Part shown: positions 56,768 to 64,000 of the stretch, piece by piece
How the letters are laid out: each line of letters opens with the position of its first letter
Numbering within the stretch: position 1 is the stretch's first letter
NCBI RefSeq assembly: GCF_000715075.1
Contig: NC_134081.1
Coordinates: 67,753,153-67,817,152 of the forward strand
Length of the DNA stretch: 64,000 bases
From: Nicotiana tabacum
Taxonomy: Eukaryota > Streptophyta > Magnoliopsida > Solanales > Solanaceae
Direction of reading: 5' to 3'
The notes under the pieces: generated by a model
The model's input: only the letters and a program-made list of their open reading frames with translations
Databases searched by the model: none
Told to the model about the DNA's origin: nothing
Program-made: the position numbers and the translations under genes

Positions 56768-57180
56768 TGAGTCCTAATGGAAGAAGGACAAACAACCATA
56801 GGGTGAGGAGGAATTCAAATCTCCCCCCTAAGATAAGAAGAAAGGGTAAGAAGAAGAATGTAGTTCTAGAATGGAAGCAAAAGCCAAGCATAGGGATCCA
56901 GTAATTTGATGCGGACGCTAACAATGCTAAAGAGCCTGAGATGACACATAACGCAAATCAGCAAAAGACAACTAATGGTGTGGCTAAATCCTCTGTTGGT
57001 AAAGTACAAGGAACTACTCAGCAGATGAATTGTGTGCATCTAGTAGGTTTGCCTATAGCCAACAAGTAAGAGGCTCTCACTGATAATGTACCAATCTCCT
57101 CTGGAGTGAAAGAACGTGGACATGAACCTCAGTTCCAACCTCCATGTAATATGCATCTGGAATATGATGGGGTTTAACAA
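56768..57180 (+). pseudogene. DUF4283 protein, C-terminal part
   Basis: Continues the frame broken at 34896. The first codons read VES, a stop, then WKK, matching the zinc-knuckle end (FGHD..ES.WKK) that C1 split. A basic, low-complexity tail follows (KIRRKGKKKNVVLEWK). Stops lie at 56774 and near 56795, 56902 and 57067. No LINE endonuclease or RT follows, so this is a truncated or ORF1-only copy. Confidence 0.75.
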
Positions 57181-57360
57181 GCTCTTTAAATAGAAAGAGC
57201 TGAGACTTTTTCTGGCTAAGAATAAAATATATTATTTTTGTAATGAAACTAGATTAAAAAAAAGGAAGGCTAAGAAGATACTGCTCACAGTAGCAAACGA
57301 TTGGGACTACTGATGTAATTATCCACAGGAAAAAATAGTAGAGTTCGGTTACTGTACGCA
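57181..57360. other. Short non-coding segment
   Basis: A possible 3' untranslated end of the DUF4283 unit: AGAATAAAATATATTA and an A-rich AGATTAAAAAAAAGG near 57255. Nothing else seen. Confidence 0.45.
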
Positions 57361-58197
57361 TGTAAACTTTATTGGATTCAAATTCAATAAATAACTTGGA
57401 TTATATTTTAAATATACTAAGCCAAATAAATATTATAGGCTATTATAATTGAATTATTTATATAAGTCCAACATATATGAATTAAATAAATAACTCTTAA
57501 TCCATTGGGCTAGCCCATTTAATTGGGCTAAAGTGATGAGCCCACTTCATTAAGCCCAAGATGTCATCTTTCTAGAGTCCCAATTTGGTGCCACATGTCG
57601 AATAACGTGGCGCGCCAAGTCAAACAAAAGAGCCAATAGTATCGTGCCATGTGTCCAAATGACAAGGCATGCCAAGTCAAATTAAGAGGACAATGGGACT
57701 ATATATGTGCAAGTGACATGTTCTGTCCAATCAAATGCGGTCTTGTCACGCTTCAGTCTGATTGGTTGGAAAGAGTTTGTTCTCATCACAACTCTTCCCT
57801 CCCACAACTATAAATAGGGGTCTTCATAACTCAGAACGAGACCAGAATTTATAACAAGAAGCAATAGAGAGCTCGTGGATCAAACGCTACAGATTTCTCT
57901 AAAAGCTACAAGCATTCAAGTGTTCTAAGGATTAAAAGAACAAGACGAAGATTCAAGAACAAGCTGCAAGTCCTTTGATTAAAAATACGTCAAAATCAAG
58001 ATCAAATCTCAAGCACTTGGATTAAAGTAAAATAAAATTCAAGATTAAGCTCGAATGATCTTTTATTTACTGTTGGATAGAAGAATCAGAGGATTCATAG
58101 AAATTGTAACACTCATATTGTTTGAAATAAAATACTACGATTGTCGCAATATCTTCCGGTCTTGATTTTTTTTTCTCGACACAATTTATTGTCTACA
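57361..58197 (+). repeat. G5 5' LTR
   Basis: About 837 bp, TGTAAACTTTATTGG to TTGTCTACA. The start is inferred from the TG and loss of similarity to the preceding unit; the second LTR is not in the window. Contains GGCATGCCAAGTCAAA- and CCACATGTCG-type words twice. Confidence 0.65.
57809..57817 (+). promoter_or_regulatory. Probable TATA box of G5
   Basis: TATAAATAG followed by GGGTCTTCATAACTCAGAAC; transcription would start about 30 bp downstream. Confidence 0.6.
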
Positions 58198-58200
58198 AAT

Positions 58201-58220
58201 TTTGGCATGCCAAGTAGGAC
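58201..58220 (+). other. G5 primer-site region
   Basis: TTTGGCATGCCAAGTAGGAC, 3 bp after the LTR, in the position of a primer binding site. Related elements have TTTGGCACGCCCAGTGGGAC; I cannot name the tRNA with certainty. Confidence 0.5.
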
Positions 58221-58273
58221 AATCTCTATCTCTCATCTCAACTTTTCAGTCACCAAAGTTCAAGAACATCGAA

Positions 58274-59904
58274 ATGTCTTCAAAAAAGGTTAACTCCAGA
58301 TCCAATTCCACCAAGACTGCTAATTCCAGGTTTTATGTTGATGTGGAAAGCATCCTCGATGTTACCTTTGGAAGCTTTGGACCAACTACAAAGAGCAAGG
58401 CAAGCTCTTTTGGAAAACAAGCATCCAAGTGTCGTCTGCATCAACCCTTATTTTCGCATCTTCATGCTCAAAAGGATCGAGATCTTCCACAAATGCACCC
58501 GAATGAGGAAGCGATGTTACTGAAAAGATTTAAAAAACTCTTGCTTTACTTGACCTCTCCGGATCCAAGAAATCTACTGTGAAGGAAGATGATGATGCTT
58601 CAAGTGATGGATCCTCCCCACTTGTACCGCATAGCGTGAGCCAATTGAGGATCAATCTATGTGACAATCCATGCTACTCTCCATCATCTAGAAACTAGCA
58701 AACTTGATAGAAGCAACTGCAAGCTTGCCCAAGTGCATGAAAAATCAAGATGCTAGAATTGACAAGCTAACATATAAGATAGGAATCTTGATGGTAGAAG
58801 AATCCACCCATGCACCTGGCAAGGTCCCAGAAATTCCAGATAGTAATTCTCCCCCAAGACAAGTAGCATCCTCCAAGGCTATCCCTGTCTCATCTGAAGG
58901 GATGATTCCAATCGATCAACTAAAGGAGTTCATTGAAAGGAATATCAAAAATAAGTATGAAGTTACTTCCAAGTCCTATCTTACATACGCAAAGTCGTAC
59001 ACTGCAAGGATCGACATGATGAAGATGTCTGCTGGCTATCAACCTCCAAAGTTCCAACAATTTGATGGTAAAGGCAATCCAAAGCAAAATGTGGTACACT
59101 TCGTTGATACATGCAATAATGTTGGGACTTATGGAGATTACTTCGTCAAGTAGTTTGTCTACTCGCTAAAAGGAAATGCTTTTAATTGGTATACAGACCC
59201 CGAGGTGGGATACCTTGATTGTTGGGATCAACTAGAGCAAGAGTTTCCCAATCGCTTTTATAGCACAAGGCGCACTGCGAGCATGGTGGAACTTACAAAT
59301 ACTCTTCAACGGAATGGTGAACTAGTTATCGACTTTATCAATCGTTGGAGGAATGCAAGCCTCAGCTTCAAAGACATGTTTAGTGAAGCTTCTGGCATAG
59401 AGATGCACATCCAAGGCATGCACTGGGGACTGTGGTACATCTTGTAAGGTATCAACCCCAATTAAAGGCTGACCATCTATGAGCCTCGCAAGGGGAACGA
59501 TAAGCAAGAAGTCAGAAAATAGAGCAAGTTCATACACAAGTCTGAACGCAAAGAAGCTATGAATGTGAACACATCACCAGTGAAGTTCACGACGAAAGTG
59601 AGCAAGCAGCAGAGTATGAAATCCACATCTTTTCAAGATAAGACTAGTGGAAAGTTATCTCTAAAAGAAATGCAAGCGAAGGAGTACCCATTTTCGGTTT
59701 CTTATATGCCTACAAGTTTTGAAGAACTCCTCGAGTTAAATCTCATTGAGCTTCCAGAGATGAAGCGGCCAAATGAAGTCGGGAAAACTGATAACCCCAA
59801 TTAATACAAATATCATCAACTTGTGAGTCATCCTCTTGAGAAGTTCTTCGTCTTTAAAGATAAAGTTATGGACCTGGCTCGTGAAAAGAAGATTGTGCTT
59901 GAAG
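58274..59904 (+). pseudogene. G5 gag, broken
   Basis: A start at 58274 (MSSKKVNSRSNSTKT); the frame shifts between 58580 and 58700. From 58704 one frame is recognisable to 59904: PKFQQFDGKGNPKQNVVHFV, GNAFNWYTDPEVGYLDCWDQ, LEQEFPNRFYSTRRTASMVE, INRWRNASLSF, AKEYPFSVSYMPTSFEELL. The zinc knuckle is damaged (YKYHQLVSHPLEKFF, two Cys lost). Stops lie at 59151, 59445, 59460, 59520 and 59802. The frame enters VMDLAREKKIVLED and is then split by the solo LTR. Confidence 0.85.
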
Positions 59905-59909
59905 ATGAG

Positions 59910-60613
59910 TGTCATGCCCCGAACTCGGGGAGTGCGATCGGTGCTCAACCGAGTGAACCCGGCCGAGCAAGCCTATTAGATTTCCTTCTACTCAAAATCA
60001 TTCATGAATAAAGAGGAGATACACTCCATTAATCAAACACTGAAAAGATTTCATTAACAATTCCCATTTCATTCCATTAGCAGCTTCGTTCATAATTTTC
60101 AAAATATTACAAGTTTATATATATAATGAAAAACATGTTTGCCAAATGCCAACATTTCTAGTTCAATTCCCCACATCATAAACCACCCACAACCTGTCTA
60201 TGAAGCCTCTAAGTATAATAGAAGAGTAATATGGAAATGCCGGCAACAAGGTCCCAGCTATACCTCAAAACACAAAGTACAACATCAAATGATATCAGGC
60301 TCAGAATAGAGTAGGGCTCACCAAAACCTATTGAATAGAGAGTGACTGCTAACGAGGACTAAAACTGCCCGCTGATGAACCACCTGCATCTATTGAAGAT
60401 GCAGCGCCCCCGACAAAAGGGATGTTAGTACATATGGAATAGTATTAGTATGTAAAGCTAACTGTCCACTTTCAAAATAGAATGCCAATATAAGAAAGGG
60501 AAAACCATAGAAACATCAAGTCACAATCAATGATATCCAAATGCCAAGTTAAAATATAACAATTTACAAAATATGAAAATAATATATATATTTTTGGTTT
60601 GGAGATCATTATA

Positions 60614-60644
<31 letters not shown>

Positions 60645-63077
60645 GGGAGATCTTTATCACCGATATACCACTGTTCACAATACCATCGTTCACAATAACA
60701 ATACCACCGTACTTTTAGCACAGAGTCCGATCACGACCCGATCGGCTAGTCCATCTCTTTTAAGACATCAACCACAATCACAATTTCAATTATAAGTTCC
60801 AGCACAATCACCACCATGTGTACGGCATGGCATCCGATCACGACCCGATCGGCTAAGCCATCTCACCACAATGCCGTGTGGATCGGCATCATCCTTTTCT
60901 ATCACTCATCTCATCCCAGTTAAGGAGAATAATTTTATCACATCAATCTCATCCCAAATAAGGGGAATGATCACAATCCACTCCTATACCGGCACGTGTA
61001 GTTTCGAGGTTAGGTTATTTCAACCTACCCTTCCTCGGTGACTATCGATACTCCCAAAAATATTTTTGATTTACGTACAAAGGAAACAATAATACAAAAG
61101 CATTTACCTCATAACCTTTCACACCATTTATAGCCTCATTGGCATTTTCATCCACTTACAACATCATTATCTTATTGGCTTTCTTGGCCATACATATGAT
61201 TCTTCATTCATGGCACAATGGCCGTATTTCATATTCCACATTTTCATTTCTTTCTTTTCATGGATCGTCATCATAAATATCAACATATATAATATTCCGG
61301 AAATCACAACTTAAAGTTCATTGAAAATAAAGAATTTAAGCAAAATAGATTTCTTTCCAAGAAATGGAGTAAAATGGTTAGCAATCGACGCACAAGTTAA
61401 AATCATAAACAAGTAACATCCCATATATTCTTGAAATACTTTTCTCCAAAAAGAGCAATACACAATTTTTACTCACGAATATGTAAGAACACAAAACACG
61501 TTAAAAATACTCATAAAGCATAGCATTAGCTAAAACAACCACATTGGGACATGACTTGAGGACATAATCTTTTAGACAAATCTACTTTTGAAGTAATTTT
61601 GGAGCATTTGAATTAAGGCTCATTTCATAATCTTTCTCACATCATCTCATTTCATTGGCACCTCTAGCCACAAGTATAGCTTTCGTTCTTGGTACGGTGG
61701 CCACACTTTAAATCTTCAACTCACTTTTTTTACTTTCGAACATCTTTATATATTATCAACAACAAGGCATTTCGAATCAAGACTTTAGGTACACATATGA
61801 GCAATATGAGTTTTAGACGCATGGAGCACTCTTTCCAAGTTATGCGTAATGTACTTTCATTTGAAACACGACTCAAAGCCATAATATTTTAATACACATA
61901 TCATTCTTGAACACATTCCCATAGGATAACATAATGTGATAGGAACATTCAGAACTCATTTTGAATACATAATCCTCGACACTTGCTTAATCGGGACAAT
62001 CGAATTTATTGGGAACAATTCGGGACATGGGAATAAGAAACGTGAGCCAACCATAATTGAAACTTACGGGAACATCATGAAATTTATTTCTAAAAGAGTA
62101 GTTTAGCCAACATACCTTGTTTGAGCTTTCCTTAAGTTACTACAACGTTCCGTAAATCCTAGAAATCCTAATCTATTTTGAGATATAACAGAATTGTACA
62201 CAAATTAGGAAAATATTCATGGTCTCAGCTCATTCGAGCATTTTATCAAACAATGGGTGTGAAAATTGGTTACAAGGTTCTTCCACAAGATTTATTTCAC
62301 TTCACAACCAAATCTTTACTTATTTGAGCTCAACAATCTTCCCACAATCCTTATTGGTACATGCATGTATACATAATACTCTCACACCCAAGAATCATAC
62401 TCCTAATCACCCATCTTTTACCCCAAACTCGAGACCTCCTGAGTGATGATCTTGTGAGATTTCCTTGTTGGGTTTCAAAGCTTGGACAAGATCTTGATGA
62501 ACAAAGAACTTGAGCTTCTTTCTCTCTCTAGAACACTCTAATTTCTCTCTAAAAATATATGATTTTTGCCTTCAAAATGAGCCCCAAAGGCTATTTATCA
62601 AAATAGGGTTGGGTTATAAAAATAGAAAAATAGACCCTCTGAACTCAGGTGTGCGGTCGCAGAACTGACCGCAGAACAGGTATGCGATCCGCAAAATGGA
62701 CCGCGAAACTAATGCCCAGAAATAGGCTGCATTGGACCGGTCTGCAACAATTCTACGGTCCACAGACCACTTTTGCGGTTCGCAGAATTGACCGCAGAAT
62801 CACATTCTGCCATCCTTTGGGAATTTGGTCATAACATATTGTAGAAGTATCGAAATGATGAACAGTTTGATGCGTTGGAAACTAGACTCCACACAAATTC
62901 TTGCCATTCACAAAGCTTTTTAGTTTGTTCCAACACACCTTAAACATATATTTTTGTTTCAAAATAATGTGGTTCTATCCCTTGGGTCTCCTCTAATACT
63001 CGAACACGTTATTCCCAAATACCATTGGCGCACTTTAAAATCATAAATCATTAGGAAATTTTTAATGGGGCCTTACA
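59910..63077 (-). mobile_element. Solo LTR of a Tekay/Del-like gypsy element, reversed
   Basis: 3168 bp, TGTCATGCCCC to GGCCTTACA on the plus strand (on the minus strand it starts TGTAAGGCCCC), with the exact 5-bp duplication ATGAG at 59905-59909 and 63078-63082. No internal region, primer site or second LTR is seen. On the minus strand it shares GTCTAGTTTCCAACGCAT with the G4 LTR. It holds a repeat pair around GATCACGACCCGATCGGCTA (about 60729, 60838) and an (AT)n run at about 60611-60635. It formed by recombination between two LTRs that removed the rest. Confidence 0.88.
62648..62800. repeat. GCGGTC/GACCGC motif cluster in the solo LTR
   Basis: Alternating GCGGTC.GCAGAA, TGACCGCAGAA, GATCCGCAAAATGGACCGCG, CTACGGTCCACAGACCAC and TTGCGGTTCGCAGAATTGAC. 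CpG-rich within an AT-rich LTR, and able to fold many ways. Confidence 0.75.
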
Positions 63078-63082
63078 ATGAG

Positions 63083-64000
63083 AAGGCAAGTGCGAACCAA
63101 GTCTTTATAACCTTTGGTTCATTCAGTCTAGATGAGCTATGCAGTTTAAAAGAAATCAAAAATAAATAATTACTTGAGAATAATAAAGTCGAAGTAGATC
63201 ATCCTGATGATGATGAAGGTTGGACGTTGGTGAATTGTCGTAGGCACCACAAAAGGAGCCTACGAAAAGAATCTATAGAACAACCAACGAGGAAATGATG
63301 GTAAAAATACCAAGGAAACGAAATCCAGTTAAGCATTTGAAGAAGACAAAAGTGAAAATGCACTACCCTCAAAAGTCACGACATCCAGTGACCTTGGAGG
63401 AGTTTTTGCAAAGTTGGTTCCGCACGAAGATTTCCCATGATGGTAGTGAGGCCTCTTGTTGCAATGCTGATGAAGGGGAAGAAAAGAGTGATGACCTACC
63501 ATTGGCACCATCTTCAAAAAATCTCATCGAGTCCATTCCTAAAGAAGTTAATGCTTGCAAGGAAAAAGTTACATTCACAAATGACGATCTTCTACTAGGT
63601 GACACTTCTCAAAACTGCCCGATGTACGTGGTTGACTATATGCGCAAAGGGTAAATCGAATTTTGGTTGATGGAGGATCATCAGTAAACATCTTGGCAAT
63701 TCACACTGACTTGGTATTCCCATGAACGAACTCTCAGAAAGTCGTGTGGTGATTCAAGGATTCAACCAAGGGCGGCAAAGAGCCATAGGTACGATCAGAT
63801 TGGGAATCACCATTGAAGATATGAAATCAAGTGCATGGCTGAATGTGATTGATACAAAGAATTCATACAACGTCTTGCTTAGAATGCCTTGGATACATGA
63901 GAATAAAGTGGTTCCATCTACCTACCATCAATGTTTGAAATACTATAAGAGTAAAGTTGAGAAGAAGATAGTTGCTAATAACGAGCCATTCACCGAGGTT
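63083..64000 (+). pseudogene. G5 gag end and protease
   Basis: Directly after the duplication the gag frame resumes (KASANQVFITFGSFSLDELC; stop near 63169). The linker includes DDDEGWTLVNCRRHHKRS. In another frame the protease begins near 63645 with NRILVDGGSSVNILAIHT. After a frameshift near 63715 it continues as MNELSESRVVIQGFNQG, IGTIRLGITIEDMKSSAW and NVLLRMPWIHENKVVPSTYH. The active-site Asp-Gly-Gly form is a variant of D-S/T-G. It runs past the end of the window. Confidence 0.85.

Larger units (their letters stand above)
57361..64000 (+). mobile_element. G5: Ty3/gypsy element, 5' part (runs off the window)
   Basis: 5' LTR 57361-58197, primer-site-like TTTGGCATGCCAAGTAGGAC, gag, and protease. 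The gag/protease style (YKYHQ..HPLEK, ILVDGGSSVNI, YNVLLRMPWIHENKVVPSTY) is that of Tat-type elements in Solanaceae as I recall them. Interrupted at 59910-63077 by a reversed solo LTR. RT and the 3' LTR lie beyond 64000. Broken frames throughout. Confidence 0.82.

Overview
This window is nuclear DNA from a flowering plant, most likely a nightshade relative (Solanaceae, Nicotiana-like). That assignment rests on the style of the retrotransposon families, not on any host gene. The sequence is AT-rich, has no operons, and is almost entirely mobile DNA. I see no intact host gene, no tRNA or rRNA gene and no CRISPR array.

Layout. (A) 1-3143 is AT-rich repeat DNA with three families of local tandem repeats. 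(B) 3152-28027 is one decayed hAT DNA transposon with an exact 8-bp target duplication, GACAGGTG. It is split by a Stowaway-like MITE (3762-4019) and by a 23.7-kb Ty3/gypsy element of the Tat type (G1, 4218-27904). G1 carries gag, protease, RT, RNase H, a second RNase H, integrase, and a spliced gene on the opposite strand. A second Tat-like element (G2, 7744-20145) with only a gag and very large minisatellites sits inside the RT of G1. (C) 28036-34093 is AT-rich DNA with microsatellites, a second hAT-like remnant and diverged direct repeats. (D) 34094-57180 is a DUF4283/LINE-ORF1-type reading frame cut by a Ty1/copia element (C1, 34897-56762, duplication GATGT). C1 is itself cut twice: in its protease region by a coding-free gypsy element (G3, 36539-44884), and in its 3' LTR by a young chromovirus of Tekay/Del type (G4, 48077-56536, duplication GTGTG). 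(E) 57361-64000 is the 5' part of another gypsy element (G5), running off the window end, with a 3.2-kb reversed solo LTR (59910-63077, duplication ATGAG) inside its gag.

The insertions give a relative order: the hAT element before G1 before G2; the DUF4283 frame before C1 before G3 and G4; G5 before the solo LTR. G4 is the youngest full element. Its two 2.45-kb LTRs differ at roughly 25-30 positions by eye, and it holds the only long open frame in the window, a 785-residue protein made by an in-frame internal deletion that joins gag to the second half of RT.

The most unusual signals are not protein genes. One is a minisatellite in the 3' region of G2 (15684-16436) with two alternating unit types that differ by a compensatory change in a 5-bp stem, paired in all 20 complete units. 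Another is a set of four dispersed copies of a 65-bp module in G2. A third is the antisense gene in G1, which has four recognisable GT-AG introns. A fourth is the junction structure of G2, where LTR, internal region, LTR, primer site and leader are followed directly by host RT without a target duplication.
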